DNA of 64,000 nucleotides from Leucocoprinus leucothites (GCA_013368445.1 JAACJO010000001.1:496001-560000), one strand, 5' to 3'; positions 31,156 through 43,995 are shown, counted from the stretch's first letter. Numbers and translations are program-made. The notes: generated by a model from the sequence alone, not told the origin.

Positions 31156-33140
31156 ATGGTTTTCGCGGTCCCTTTTTCTCTGCACAACTTATTCCTTGGG
31201 CTTACCTCCGCCGCATCCACTTACATTGTTATCCGGTTCTTCTATAACCTTTTTTTGTCTCCTCTCAGCACAATCCCCGGCCCCTGGTATGCCGCCGTAT
31301 CCGACCTCTGGCTCAACTTCAACGTTGTTCGCCTCCGCCAGTGCAGGACCGTTCAAGAGCTCTTTGAGATGTATGGCCCTGTCGTGCGCGTAGGACCCAA
31401 TAAGATTGTCTTCCGCGATATCTCCACCATGCGATCCATATATTGCGTCCACAAATTTGACAAGGGCTCTTACTATAAGTGCCTCTGCACGTATGTTCCC
31501 GCTCTATAACTCTACTTTTCTCGATAACCCAAAATTTGGCTTCACAGCAACAACAACGATCACGCGTAGGTGTAGAAGCGCATATATGCATATATTTATG
31601 CTGACAACACTCGTAGCATGACTACTCTGGATCACGCCCACCACCTTACCCGAAGGCGAGGCTATGCACCGCACTACACACCGGCCAACGTCGCCAAATT
31701 TCAGCCGGAGATGCATGAATCGATGTGCGAAGTCCTCAGCGTGAGTGATCAAATTTTGTTCGGATATCAGCTCACTTACATCTTCATGCTAGGTACTCGA
31801 TAACATCGCCGGAAAAGCTTCCACAGAGTGCCTCGCCCTTTTCAGACATCTCATGGTAGATGTTATGGTCTCTTCTTCTTATGGTTATCGCCTCGGAGCA
31901 GTTACCAAGTGGGCCATGGATGTCGAGGACCCTCTTTCCACGGCGATTAACGACTTCCCAAAGCGGGGTACTTTTGTAATTATTAACTCCCGACTGAGAT
32001 CATCGTCCCCCTGCTGACTCGCACCCCTTCAGCGTAGTATCATTCCTAGTTGGGCGTGGAAACTCGTGTGCCGTTTTCCAAATGCTCGCTGGAAGCAGAT
32101 GTGCGATTCTGACAAGATCATGGCTCAGGTTTGTTGTTTCGCTCTTCTGGCAGCCAGCCTTGTTCAATACGATATCTTCTAGTTCGTCAGCTCTCGAGTA
32201 TACGAGATGAGAGCGCAAATGAATGCTGGAAAGATCAGTGAATCCGAGAAGATCCCTATGCTGCAACGTCTCCTTCAGTATCGTTATTCCTCAGAAGAAC
32301 CAATGCCAGATCACGATATCATCTCTGAGTGTATGGGTCACCTGTGAGTCTTTCCAACTCTGGACTTGTGCTGAGCTCATGTGGGCGTCAGTATTGCAGG
32401 GTCGGATACCAGCTCTATCTCCCTCTCCTTTTTATTCTGGGAGCTTAGCCGCAGACCTGAGATTCTTAAGAAGCTTCAGGCTGAACTCGATGAAGCTATG
32501 CCTGACCCTCGAACAATTCCAGACATTTCGGTTCTCCAGGAGCTACCGTATCTGAACGCATTCATCAAAGAAGGTACGATTTGATTCGCGTTCTAGCTAT
32601 CGAGAAGTCGAGGACTAAAAGCTTTGACCAGGGCTTCGGGTTTACTCTGCTGTCCCTGGGCTGCTGGAACGTGTTGTTCCCAATTCTACCACCAAGAGTG
32701 GTGACCAAGACGAGATCTTCGACCTCATGGGCTACGCGCTTCCTCCCGGAACTATTGTGTCGACCCAAGCTTGGTCGGTACAACGTGATTCAACTATCTT
32801 CCCTTCTCCCGACACCTTCCTCCCGGAGCGCTGGCTTGAATGTTCCCAGGCGGAACTCGTTACTATGAATCAGCACATGATGCCCTTTGGGACTGGTACT
32901 CGGGTTTGTGGTGGCAAGACCCTAGCACAGGTGATGCTTCGCATCACTACCGCTGCTGTGGTCAGGAATTTCAATATTGCGGCCCCTGTTGAGACTAATG
33001 AAAGAAGCATGGAAATCAAGGATAGCTTTGTGAGTACCTATCGTTCGACTCTGTGGCCGTTCACTCTGGGCTCACATATTGTGCAGGTCATTTTCCCTGC
33101 GTCGATGGAGTGCAAACTCATCTTCCTCCCCCGCAATTAA
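31156..33140 (+). CDS. Cytochrome P450 monooxygenase
   Basis: Eight exons: 31156-31490, 31617-31740, 31793-31975, 32033-32128, 32183-32343, 32392-32573, 32632-33029 and 33087-33140; 1533 nt, 510 residues. An N-terminal hydrophobic anchor is followed by a proline hinge (SPLSTIPGPWYAA). Diagnostic motifs are complete: FAPHYTPANV-like C-helix region (GYAPHYTPANVAKF), I-helix AGSDTS at about 302-307, ExxR at Glu360-Arg363 (EGLR), PERW, and the haem loop PFGTGTRVCGG with Cys453. It should be an ER-bound class II enzyme using a P450 reductase; substrate unknown. The family resembles the benzoate/pisatin-demethylase-like fungal P450s by motif feel only. The exon 3 donor is GTAATT at 31976, chosen because it alone keeps the frame. 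No biosynthetic core enzyme lies nearby, so a secondary-metabolite cluster is not indicated. Confidence 0.95.
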
Positions 33141-33915
33141 ACATGCGCTACCTTTCATGGGTTTCAAGATTTATCGTTTCTCTTCTCTGGTCCCTGGGTT
33201 TCCGAAATTATAATTTTACCAGCATTCTTATCTGTTTGCATCTTCCTTCGCGCTCCCCCCTGCTCTTCAAAACGCTTTACTACCGCTTTCTTGTTTATCA
33301 TAGGCTCTGGTTGCCGTGTCGCCTTTACGTTCTGGAAGTTCTGAGTCTCGGTCGTAGGACCTGTTTGTTCTCTTGATCCTAATCTGTATACACATAGAAT
33401 ATTACTTTCGGACTGGTCTGGCTTACTGACTACTCCGTTTCTATTCCTATTGTACTCCTGTCCTAGGTCATTTGCTCAGAGTAATCGTTGACACTGGATG
33501 GGATCGGGTTACTTGTATATAGGCCAATGTAATCCATACCGCACACTCTGTACCTCACTATCCTTGTAAAAAAAATTCTGTCTTCAGAATATCATGTATC
33601 CTGGTGTTGGTTAGCGAAGGAATCTGAGCGATCCAAGGGGGATTGTTAAGCAAGTTCTGGAGTTCGAACACCTTTGATCCTGAGATAATCCGGAGAATCA
33701 GGCCGCAGCTGATCGCAGCGTAACAAGTCCCTTACTTTTGACTCTGTTTCAAGTTAAATATATATTGTACAGATCAGTAATAGCAATCAAAAAAAATATG
33801 ACAGTATAGCGGAGTTTATATCTGACGTGTATGTAGATATCAGCAGAAATAAAAGTACAGATTGCGATAAGTGATGCTTGTTCGAGATCGAATCAATGAG
33901 TAGATTGCTGGTGAA
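33141..33915. other. Convergent intergenic region
   Basis: 775 bp holding the 3' flanks of the P450 (+) and the single-span protein (-). AT-rich toward 33730-33890. Nothing further seen. Confidence 0.4.
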
Positions 33916-35436
33916 TTAACGCCGTCCATTGGAAGGCCCTGAGCCTGAAGAGATACCTGCCCAGCTTCTACCACTCCCTTCGCTCCCTTGATCACTAATT
34001 ACATCGAAGTCCGATCCAAAATCAAGGTCGGAAAGATCAGAGTGCGGAGAACGAGGTGAAAGAGCATGCGGTGAGGTAAAATTAGTTGATGTAGGATGTG
34101 GGATATCCTCTTGAGAAGGCAATTGCATTTGCTCGCGGGTTATATGAGCCAGCGAAGGAAGCTCAGACGGAGGCGAGGTGGGTGAAGCAGGTAGGGAGCG
34201 ATACTCGGCATCTGTAATGGTTTGCTGAGACGGAGATAGGGACCGAGAGGTGGGATTAGGTGACCATGGATCAACTTCCTCAGGAGAGGGGTTACGATCC
34301 AAAGGCTGGACGACGGCGAACGGCGAGAGTGCTTGTGAGGCGACTAATGGAGAGAAGGTCGTGAAAGGAGAAGAAGTGCCTGAGGAAGGTGGTGAGAGAA
34401 GCTCGATTCCGTGTTCTCGATCAAGCTCCTGAGGATAAGATTGAGAAAGTGATGGGATAGGAGATGAAAAGGAAGGAGGGGAGTGGATGTCTGGGACGGG
34501 AGTAGTCACACTGGGAGAGAGCGGGCTGGTTGGAGTTCTCGTGTTAACTGGAGCGCCCTGATGTGGGGAGGGGGATAAAGGTGTGCGAGCCTGAGAAAGA
34601 GACGAAGGTCTAAGAGGCGCTGGAGTCCGACTTGGAGATGGGTGTAAGGTGGATTGGGTGGTGGTGCTCAACAATGGAGACACCTGAGCCGACGGAGAGG
34701 AGAGCGTGCTTGGTACCGTACTCATGGTTGGAGTCGTAGACGCCGATATATCGAATATGACATGCGTAGGCGACATTGTGGGGTGTGGGATTGGGTTGAT
34801 GGACTGCGCATGCTGTTAAGTTATTAAGCGTGATGATGGATTTTGAGAAAAACACGGACCTCGTCCATGACATGACCACCGACATTTGTACGGTGTCTCA
34901 AAGTTTGGCTGCGGCCAACTTCAGTCCTCCATTCACCGACCTCACGTGCGACACTCTCGTCGAAATTAGTGCCATGACTACCGCTCGTGAATGAGCCAGA
35001 GGGTTGTCTGGAGTCTCTGCGTTGACCAGATGGTCCACTCTTAAAAGTGTCAGAGTCCGAGTGGGACTCGGAGTCTGACAAGGTAGTATCTGAGTGTTTA
35101 CTATCACCACGGCGCCTACGTCGTCTACGGAGAGGGATTGATGCAGGGACAGGAATGAGTCCCTCTTGTTGCATACGCCTCGCATGACGACGTGCAAGAA
35201 ACTCCTCTGCGAGCTGTTCTAACTTAGGCGCAAGATGCGGCTCATATACGAACTAGAGAAATAGAGAAGACAATGTCAGAGCTGTGTGTCAGATGTCCAA
35301 GAGACGACGTGAAGCCCGAGGCCCCTGTGTTGTCTGATAAACCAAGAAAAGGAATTAATATACGCACACGGTGAAAGGCGTAGACAGCACCGACGGTGCT
35401 AACCACTGCTAGAACGTATACAGCAGGAGCTGGCAT
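33916..35436 (-). CDS. Single-span membrane protein with a long disordered Ser/Pro-rich tail
   Basis: Three exons: 35368-35436, 34860-35252 and 33916-34812; 452 residues. The start MPAPAVYVLAVVSTVGAVYAF gives one N-terminal hydrophobic helix, short enough to be a signal anchor. A helical, charged segment follows (APKLEQLAEEFLARRHARR), then LRRRRRRRGDSK and a Ser/Asp-rich part. About 70 residues further are better-ordered (DESVAREVGEWRTEVGRSQ, TNVGGHVMDE), and a C-terminal 290 residues are dominated by Ser, Pro and Thr. The intron phases all agree (introns of 115 and 47 bp). Family not recognised. The poly-Arg after the anchor suggests a cytosolic tail. Confidence 0.72.
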
Positions 35437-36089
35437 TCCGCAGAAGTGAGTGGTGGTATGGGAAGAAAGAAGGAAAGGAGAACCCAGAGTGGTCCATTGC
35501 ATTGCCTGCCGGTCCATCATTCCGGCAACCTTCCGTTTTGCCGGCCGATCAAAGGTACATGGCCCGAACTGATTACATCGTACCGATGTTTGTGTCTTTT
35601 ATCGGAGTGCTCAGCTGCGCCTGTCAGCGCCTGAACTGCGCGCTCTGATAAGCAGGTCACTTGTCAAGATAAAATAATGGGCTGGTGACCATCCAAACAG
35701 CGTACATGATGACATCATGTCCTTGATCTCTCCCCAGCTCCATCCAACGGACTGTCCTTAAAAGTCTGTGGTTAATATTAAGAGATGCCAGAGGAAACTA
35801 GTCTCAAAAAGACTAGGATGTGTTTTAGGCGCGTTGGAAGCACGACAGGCCCCGATGAGGTGTCCACTTTCAAGAAATTCCTAATCACGATATCATCAGC
35901 GCCTCCTACTCGAGATGTGTGATAGTAAATGTGATATAAAAAATAAATGGGTGACATGGTTGACTACAAGTTAGTATGAACGTATGTACGAGCGAGTGAC
36001 ATAATTACAAACAATAAATCAAATTAACGAACGGTGTGATCGATGGTGCAAACAAAATTCAAAAGTCCAATTCCGATATCCTGGTTCAT
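35437..36089. other. Intergenic region
   Basis: 653 bp between the start of the single-span protein gene (-) and the stop of the CHORD-like gene (-). Presumably a promoter and a 3' UTR; nothing else supported. Confidence 0.4.
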
Positions 36090-37819
36090 TTATAAATTCT
36101 CTTCTCCCTCAACACTTGTCGCAACGACTTCGTTCAATGCCTTTGCTTTCCTCCGCGTGGAACCCGCCCTACTCACGGGTTTCTGAGGTGTAGATGTCGT
36201 GCTTGCTGTAGCGGCAGACTTCGTGTTTGTTGATGCCTTCAGCGACGCGACAGACGACTTGGGCTTTAGGGATCCCATAGAGGATTTGGGCTTGGTGGTG
36301 GGCGTTTTGACCGTCTTTGACTCGCCCGCTGACACTTTTGAGCTCGCTTTCGGAGTTTTAGGAGCTGACGCGCCAACTACGGTGTTTCTTCTTGCCCGTG
36401 GCTTGGGTTTGGGCTTCTCTTTCTCGGTTTGAGCATCCCCGTCACCTTCTGCTAGACTTGAACAAGAGGCTTTGCGCAAGTCGTTGTGACTCGCTGAGTT
36501 GACTGTATGCCGGCCCATATATTCAGTAAAAACAACACCATGATCAGCGGGGAGACACACCGAGCCTAGGAGAACCATCTCTGGCTGTCGTAATTTCAAC
36601 AACAGCCCTTGTGAGCGGTAAACGCGCCTTTGCTTTGTCCGCTTGAGGTGGTAAGCTCTCCTCTGCAGGAGGAGAGGGAGGGGTGAACGATGAAGTTAGA
36701 GGGCTCTTTGCCTTGGCCTTTGCTCCGGGCGTCGTTGCCCTTCCACCCGACTTTCGGGGTTTACGAGGGCGCTGAGGTGATTTAGGAGTTACAGGTACTT
36801 GTGCCTGAGATTGAGATTCGTTGGTTGGATCCACATCCATTTCTGTATCGTTTCCTTTGCTCGACTTGTCTAAATCCGCTTTTGACGAGATTGATACAGA
36901 TTTCGAATGACGCGCTCTTTTAGGCTTGCGTGCCGAAGCATTCTCATCTACTACCATGTTATGGGATGAGGCACCAGATGCTGTTGAGCCGTCCACTGAA
37001 GACTGAGCATCTTCGTTGTCGGCTTCAAGTAGTGCACGTCGTCGCTTCCTGGCGCCACCACGGCTGACACGCGGAGAAGACGACTGAGGTTCGTGGCACC
37101 GGAGGCGTTCACAAGAAGTTAGCTTATCATCGTACGTCGTGGAGTCAGCGCGGAACCGTGCGCGCTTAAGGTCGGTCTGATAAATTAGGTTAATTTAGTT
37201 GCCGTTGCACATTTTGGAGGATGGAACTCGTGCGTACGGTGTGTTTGCCTTCATAGCACCACCCATCTGGTGGGCCCATGTCGCCGTCACCCTCGACAGT
37301 TTTGCCGCAACATCCCCACAAAGTCTCGTATTCCGTCCCAATGCCTTTGCTTCGACCAACGACTCCCACGCGCTCCACTTCTGCACTTTCATCATCGTGA
37401 GGGACAAGACAACTCCTGTCATTGTTTTCGATCTCGAAATAATGCTTGTGGCATCGTACGCAGTGGAGACGAGGCGGAGGTACGAGGTTTGCGAAGAAGT
37501 TGGTCAAAACTGTAAGCGTTCTTGGACTTGGAGGATCGGAGGGAAGGGGGATGTGAGGGAAAGACAGGGGAGAAAGAGGTTGTGAAGGAGGTATTAGGTG
37601 AGCTAAGATATAAGAGTGAAGAGTCTGAGCAGGAACAGAAGCGATGAGAGTATGAAGGGGATTAGGGTCGGTGATGAGATCCTGGGGTGGAGGAGAGGGA
37701 GTAATTGGCGGCTCGGCTTCTGGAGAAGGAACGGAAAGGGAGTCCGATACTGCTTCCATCGTGCCAGACGATGTCGCAGTTGCTCCGGGCTTGCGAGAAA
37801 AGAAACTGAGGCCGAACAT
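36090..37819 (-). CDS. CHORD-like zinc-binding protein with a basic disordered C-terminus
   Basis: Three exons: 37238-37819, 36561-37176 and 36090-36451; 519 residues. After a Pro/Ser-rich N-terminus comes LTNFFANLVPPPRLHCVRCHKHYFEI-type sequence at about residues 115-140. A Cys/His-rich segment follows in order: CVRCH, NNDRSCLVPHDD, ETLWGCCGKT, GPPDGWCYEGKH. The spacing (CxxC, then Cys-x-x-x-His, then W-x-CC, then GxC-x-x-GxH-like) recalls the zinc-binding CHORD domain, where WSCC and GC..G.H occur. Then TTDLKRARFRADS and basic patches (ARKRRRALLEAD, KPKRARHSK, KPKPRARR) suggest nuclear location. I start at ATG 37817-37819; a further in-frame start lies upstream. The 3' acceptor of exon 3 could be 6 bp further without changing the frame. 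Function unknown. Confidence 0.75.
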
Positions 37820-40800
37820 TGGAATGTATACTAACGAGACCGATATCGTTCTCCTCAGCTTTTGAAGTCTGCTACCTTGCACATCATAATCCATTATCCC
37901 ACTTTCCCACGGCTACACGCGTCGGCTATTGTCACGTGTGTTACCATTCCAACCTCATTGTTTACGCGTTTTTCTGAAGCGGCATCATACGACTGCTGGT
38001 TGCAGCCTGTTACAGCTCGCTGAAGCATTGTGGGCTCCAAACACCACTGTTACATGCTTAGTCCACGTGCAAAGAAATATACATTCTCACTTTGCTTTTC
38101 ACTTCGAGGCTCTCAAACTTTCTGGGTCTGCCCTCGTTGAATCCGTATTGAGAGTTGGTTCAACCAGATTCCGACGGCGACATTGAATTTGGTTTTCTAT
38201 GGTCTCATTATTTATGCATATGCTGATATCTGAAATTCTCATGGACGAGGGCAGTCTATCCTTAGAAGCCTGAAGTGCTATTTGAGATAACGGGTGTTCA
38301 GCTGTAGCCCAGGGCTCGGGGGACCCGTTCCTGAAATTGAGACTGCAAGGTCGCAGTCTTTGTTGAACGATTTTTTCGTATTGGGACAGGGAGCTCTACT
38401 AGTCAGACAACACTTGAGTGAGCATGTGCTCGTAGCTCTGTCAATCCCGTAATTCGCTTTGGGGGGGGGAATATACATGGGTTCAGCTTGAGTGCTTGAA
38501 ACACAAACAGCGATCAAGAAAGAGACTCTGGTCTGCGCGGGCCTACCAGAAAGTGTTAGGGTATTTGTGAGCCGCCGGCAGTCAAGGAGTCGGTACCCAA
38601 TGAGTGAACAGGACAATTATTGACTACATAGTTGGATCTCTGTGACATCAGAATCTCTCCCACAGGCGCCAGTTTGACAGGTCGCGGAGTCGGAATCATT
38701 CACTTGTTTTGATGTTGTTATTGTGCTCTTGTCACCTTCCTGAGCAAAGATGTCCAAAGGGGGGAAGAGTGTGTCCGTGGTGGTTTTTGGTAATGAAAAT
38801 GAGTATGTCAGATCCAAAATAGGGGGTATGAGCCCTGAGTTTCAACGGGGAAGTTGGTATCCCTGTGCTTGCCAGTGGGGATCGTCCGTGGCTCGTAGAG
38901 CGAAATTTTCCTTCAGGGTCGTCAAAGAGAGAAATGAATTAAGCGCGGAACGTCATGACAGAAGAGTGAGTTGAGTATCGCTGGACGCGAAATTCTCTCA
39001 GTTCTAAGAAAGATATTTCTGCACCGCGTGGGCTTCGAAGAGATAGATGGAAGTAATAGAATGATTGTGCATTGTTGGATTTGAAATACTATCATAGGGG
39101 CCCGCTGATGCGGTGAATTGTGAAGATCGAAGCTGTTAAGCACAGGAGTTTCTTTTATTAGCATGGTTTCGCATCGGGGATACTTAAAAATACTAATGGG
39201 ACTACTCTATTGTGTGGCTCAGGTGCATTGATAGTGTCTAGCACGACATCCGGAACCTGATTAGAAGGCGTTACTCATGGCAGAAAGTGTTAATACTCCA
39301 ACAATGAGGTAGAACTTTAAAGAAGAGGATTAGACAAGAAATGTTCAGTGTGATGACGCGAGTGCCGTCTGAGAGCCTCCAAAGGGAGAGGCCATGAGCC
39401 GGCGTACACAGGCTAATGTCCGACGGGCGTCTAGTGAATTTGCAATTGTGGTCGAAGCCACAGGTATTTGTCTGATGCCCTGCCAACTCCGACATGCAAG
39501 AGAAGCTTCTGGAGAAGTCGATGCGCAGCTTACTGAGCCAATGAGAGCCGGGGAAAAGGTGCTTGGACAGCTATGCCACAGTGCACGCGTTCATTTTTGG
39601 TGAGGAACATGCAGGGCACATGACAACAATCAAGATCAGTGATCTATTCGTTAGAGAGTATTGGGGAAGAACAAGTATGAATTTGACATGGGAAAACGAG
39701 AATTTATTGGTTTATGCTTTCTGGCCAAGAACACGGCGCGGGCACGGCATGAGAACAAGTACCCGAAGGGCCGAAACATGATCCGGAAGCGGTGACACTA
39801 CGACTCCTCCCTCGTAGACGAAGTTGAGGGACTGTAGATATTTGAGCAGATGAGGAGAGCCAAAAGGAACGGGGAAATTTATTAGACTTCTATGTTACCT
39901 TTTTTTTAACCTCAAGTACTCAGATATCTATTCATATGTTTCAGAAGAAGCTCCCAGAAGACCACGATGTTCATTTGTTTGTGTCAAGGTAAATACGCAC
40001 CCACAACCCATATATAGTAATATGCAATCCTAATTTGGTAAGATGTTAACAAACTAAGTTCAACAACCGGTCTCCGGCCGGAGGCAAAAGCGTATCAACA
40101 ACAAGGCATGCTTCAACATGAGTAAAACTCTCAGGCTGAATTGAACGCTTTATGGAACCTTGTTCTACTACTCTACCTTGTTTCTGGACCGCTTTATGCT
40201 TATAATGGTTCGCTGTACAGCGACTGGGTCATCAGCCTCGAAAGCTTCTTATACTAGCCCATCTCCAAAAGCCCGGGCGTCAAAACTCTCTCTGTCCCCA
40301 CTTCCATCCCGCCGTTCGCTCCCGCCGAAGAATCCTGCCCAAAAACTAGGTTAACCGAATTTTACTGCACTGGTTTTTGAGTTTAACCTGGCAAATCTCT
40401 GATTTATTGGTTAACAGCTTGCGGGCACTGCCGACATCAAATCAGGTACTTCCGTTCTTTCTTCCCTTCCATTCGTTTGTCGAAGCACGGGCTGGTCACC
40501 GGAGTTGATAAGTCCACAACCCGCGTCATGGATCCTAGGATAGCGCCTACGTGCATTGGACCAACCCAGATTAGTCTATCGTCGTAGGAAAGAGCTGCTT
40601 CACAGGGTGAGGTAGATTTGTATTTTGGTCCTTTCTAACTGACTGATCTGGATCTGTCTATTCAGTTTGATGAAATCTTGAATTAATAAGCTTTGGTGTC
40701 GTCGCAGGCCACACCTTTGGAAGCGGTGCTAAATCCACCTCTTGGTGAACCTGAAAAAATGGACACTCGGGAGGAGAAGAGATAAAAAGGCAGACTGCAC

Positions 40801-40862
40801 TTCACCCTCATCCAACACTCCTCCTTCCCTTCCTACTCGCATCAATTCCTCAGCTTTGAACC
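37820..40862. other. Long gene-poor region
   Basis: 3.0 kb between divergent genes (CHORD-like minus, membrane protein plus). Open frames reach 112 codons but none has a domain or supported splice partner. A run of nine G lies at about 38461-38469 and a T run near 39900. The right end, with CT-rich sequence at about 40800-40860, is the likely promoter and leader of the next gene. Confidence 0.35.
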
Positions 40863-41774
40863 ATGTCCTCTCAACTTGAAGCTGGAGCTCTTCAGCAGGC
40901 CGAGTATGAGGGGGATTGTGAGGATCGATGGAATGCCGTCGTTGCCCCCGACATTAAACAGTTCTTCGCTAAATGCTGGAAAATGTGAGATATATCTTCA
41001 TGTCCGCTCAAATATGCAGCTAACGCTGTTCTGTTAGGCTCTGGTACATCATCTACCGACCTTTTATGGAGGCCCTCATAGACTGTCTCATCACAGTATT
41101 TGGGTGCTCACTCCAGTCCCCTTACCAAAGGAGCCTGCGCGACCAGCTCAAGGACATAAACATCCGCGTTACATCTTTAAATGGGTCCGTCCAGCTTCTC
41201 ACAAAAACCCCCACAATAAATCTGATCTTCCTTTCGAAACCCAGAAAACTTACGCGAGTCAACTGGACCTTAGTCGTGGGTATAGCCATCTGTTGGCTTA
41301 TCCGAGCCCACGTTGGACCAAAATTTATCCTTCACGTCCTCGGGAGCACGGCTTCTTATTCCTCTCAAAACATCAGCGGATTGCTACTTACTAGCCCCGG
41401 CTTCACCTCTCTAATGGCCGACGGAGACACCACAACAGACACCGCAACTCATTTGGTTGGTTTTTCCCTACTTAGCTTTTCCGTAAAGACGACAAATTCA
41501 ATGGATTGCTTTTCAGTTGTACGCCAATGGCGGATCTACCTACCCTCATGCTCTCCTACTCGAGAAGGCTATAGTTCACTCACCCTTTGTCTTCTGCGCC
41601 TTTGCGCTGGCATGCTGGGGGATCTTGTTCTTCATGCTTGGCGTGGGACATGAAATCAGCACTTTAGACGCGATTCTTCTGTCTCTCTTAGCAGCCATGG
41701 TGCTTGTCGTCAAATATTTGATTATGACATACATTCAAAAGAAGAGCTCCATCCCAGTTGCTGCGCTTGATTGA
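40863..41774 (+). CDS. Hypothetical membrane protein with about three to four hydrophobic segments
   Basis: Three exons: 40863-40984, 41038-41455 and 41517-41774; 265 residues. The N-terminal 40 residues are soluble (EAGALQQAEYEGDCEDRWN). Hydrophobic stretches follow: MEALIDCLITVFGC, WTLVVGIAICWLI, FVFCAFALACWGILFFMLGV and LLSLLAAMVLVVKYLIMTYI. The last has a short KKSS tail. Introns are 53 and 61 bp, GT-AG, and the join YANGGSTYP after the second intron keeps phase. No known family recognised. The layout (soluble N-terminus, C-terminal hairpin pair) resembles many agaric orphan membrane proteins. Confidence 0.65.
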
Positions 41775-42906
41775 TGTAATTATATCATCAACCTACTGAA
41801 AAATCGGGTCAACCTCGCTACAATGCGCGCAATGCAGACCCACCCACCCCCACCCATCTTCTTCGCCAATAATCTTAATAACAGTATGCTTGGTTATCTA
41901 TTTGAATTTTTTCGACCATAGAGCTCTAATTAGTTGTTTGATATCTTTTCTCTCGCTCCTCTGAATAAAGTAGTGCACCTAACAACACCTTCTTGTATAT
42001 TTTGACTCTAAAAGCAGTTTATAATGTAGAGATGGAGACCGAGTCGTTTAGTAGTCGTAGATCGATTGTTTTCTTGGTTAGTATTGAATACTTAAAGACT
42101 TCGTGTTAGTAACATATGGGCTTCCGCTGTTCACCTGCCGTGACAAACTCATTCCTGAAAAAAAGAAGAGACGAGGGCCTCTCACGTAAGTTTATTTCGG
42201 TCGCCGTCATCCCAGGTCCAAAATTTTTATTGTTAGCAGGGCCGCACCTCGGTATTCGTCTATCTCGGCCCTGGTGAATGACGGCAGAGTCCGCATCCCC
42301 CAGCAAAGACCGCGCACTGTCTACCTTAATTGGATCTAAATCTCCATGTACTCATGTGGATTTATCACAACGAATTGGTTGTTTTCAGTCGGTTCTGTCG
42401 GGTATGTCCGACTCCAGGCCAAGTATATGTGCGATCATGGATTTTTTGGGCGTTAGTTGCACGTAACAGTCCAATAGGAGGGCGCAAACTGTTCGGTGTG
42501 TCTCGACCATCGACAGTGAGCTTCTTTCCTATCCAAATATGGTCTTCCGCGACAGGTGATGTCAAAGCTGTGAGCTTCTTTCATATCCGGATATGGTCTT
42601 CCGCGACAGGTGGTGTCAAAGCTTGACATTTGCTAACGCCGCCACGGTAGGAATGAAACGCATACTCATTAGTAAGTGAAACCACTGCATTGTCGGTATG
42701 TTGAGAAACATGGATAGAACTCTGATAATCGTCAAGTTCGCCGTGGTTTTCAGTGTTTTTTGCTTCAGCCGAATGGGGATTGCCTCATTTTGGCTTTAGG
42801 GGTTTCAAGGTGAGAATTTTTGAAGTTCAGGATAATCGATAAATTGCGTTTGTGGTAATGGTGTACATTGTTATATCATGCGGCAACGAAAGAACGATTA
42901 ACATTT
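41775..42906. other. Convergent intergenic region with a short tandem duplication
   Basis: 1.13 kb between the membrane protein (+) and the AA9 gene (-). It contains a two-copy 54 bp tandem repeat (42516-42623). Open frames of 60-98 codons over it are not supported as genes. Confidence 0.45.
42516..42623. repeat. Two-copy 54 bp direct tandem repeat
   Basis: Units 42516-42569 and 42570-42623 begin GTGAGCTTCTTTC and end GTCAAAGCT. They differ at only about four or five positions, so the duplication is fairly recent. There is no obvious function. The length (multiple of 3) and frame carry no supported gene. Confidence 0.8.
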
Positions 42907-43995
42907 TCAGCCAGACCAGACAGAGCCACCGGGAGCAGTGTAGCTTTGAAGGTTGTTGTAGATGTTGACCTGGCACGACGGTTAGTGTGGTGCCTCATGT
43001 TTTGGAGAACGAGAGCTTACGGTGATGCCGGGGTCTGAGGCCTTGTAGGTTCCAGGGATCGAAATCTTGGGAGGGTTGGCACTGCCTCCGCCACTGATTT
43101 TCACTTGAGCGCAGCCTACAAGGATTGTTTTAGTGTTTGGTAGTTGTTTTGGCCGGGGATTAACTTACCAATGTAGAACTGAGCGCCAGGGTAGCTCTGG
43201 GCGACATGAAGAGCGATCTATTGGCAGGTCGTTCAGCTCCGGGTTCACAGACTATGGACTTCTTACTCACGATCTCAGCACGGAGAAGGTACTCGCCAGC
43301 GGGGAGAGAGGATGGGATCGTCACGGAGTGTTTGCCTGTAAAGCTTGAAATTAAACACGGCTAGATAAACTGAGAGTTTAGTGGCAGGGCATACCGCTGT
43401 TGGTGTTGACGACATCAGTTGCCCACTGCTGGGAAGAGGGGTTGAGGAGACCAGAGGAGTAGATCTTGGTCCAGACAGCACCCTGTCCGTCGAATGAAGC
43501 GGCCGTTGAGGGAGCTTTAGCAATGTAGACCTGCACGGGGCCCTTGTGACCACCAGAGATAGGGTCTTCACCAGTACGTTGATCGTGCTGGTGCCACTCA
43601 AAGCTGGACGGATATGAGACCGCGAAGAACCTGTTAAAGTGGAAGAGACATACGTGATGGTAGCACCGGCAGGGATGGTGGTAGTCTGGACGTTTGAGCC
43701 GGAGAGACCATTGACATTACAAGTCAAATCCTTGGAGTTTACATCGGTGACAGGGTTGTTGTTAGGGGGAATACGGATGTAGTTATTGTGACCTCCATCG
43801 GCCTGGAAGAGATGGTGTGATTAAATATGCTTCGGCATAAGGCCTAGTGATGGGAAACGTACACCATTGTTCCAGATATACTGCATGGTGACTGGCCAAG
43901 GTTTAGTTTAAAACAAGAGCGGAAAACAAAGTAGTAATCTCACAGTGAGCATTAGCAACCGCAGCGGCGGCGAGAACAGCGAGAATCGACTTCAT
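42907..43995 (-). CDS. AA9 lytic polysaccharide monooxygenase (formerly GH61)
   Basis: Eight exons: 43944-43995, 43863-43891, 43654-43802, 43395-43603, 43271-43335, 43169-43217, 43021-43115 and 42907-42969; 236 residues. Copper-dependent oxidative cleavage of cellulose or related glucans outside the cell. The signal peptide MKSILAVLAAAAVANA ends exactly before His17, which becomes the N-terminal His of the copper brace. The second brace His is His96 (DPISGGHKGPVQVYIAK), with His172 (EIIALH) and Tyr183 (AQFYIGC) in the axial network. A likely disulphide joins Cys55 (SKDLTCN) and Cys186. No carbohydrate-binding module follows; the protein ends shortly after GTYKASDPGI. The first intron acceptor (43892) was chosen because it gives the standard HFTMQYIWNNG start and keeps the frame. 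Confidence 0.95.

Noticed and set aside
37199..37585. 128-codon plus-strand frame opposite the CHORD-like gene
   Set aside because: Antisense shadow of an exon whose minus-strand translation has conserved Cys/His motifs and consistent splicing.
43275..43727. 150-codon minus-strand frame overlapping the AA9 gene
   Set aside because: It reads through an intron and continues in a wrong frame; splicing 43604-43653 restores the AA9 sequence with EWHQHD and the HKGPVQVY motif.
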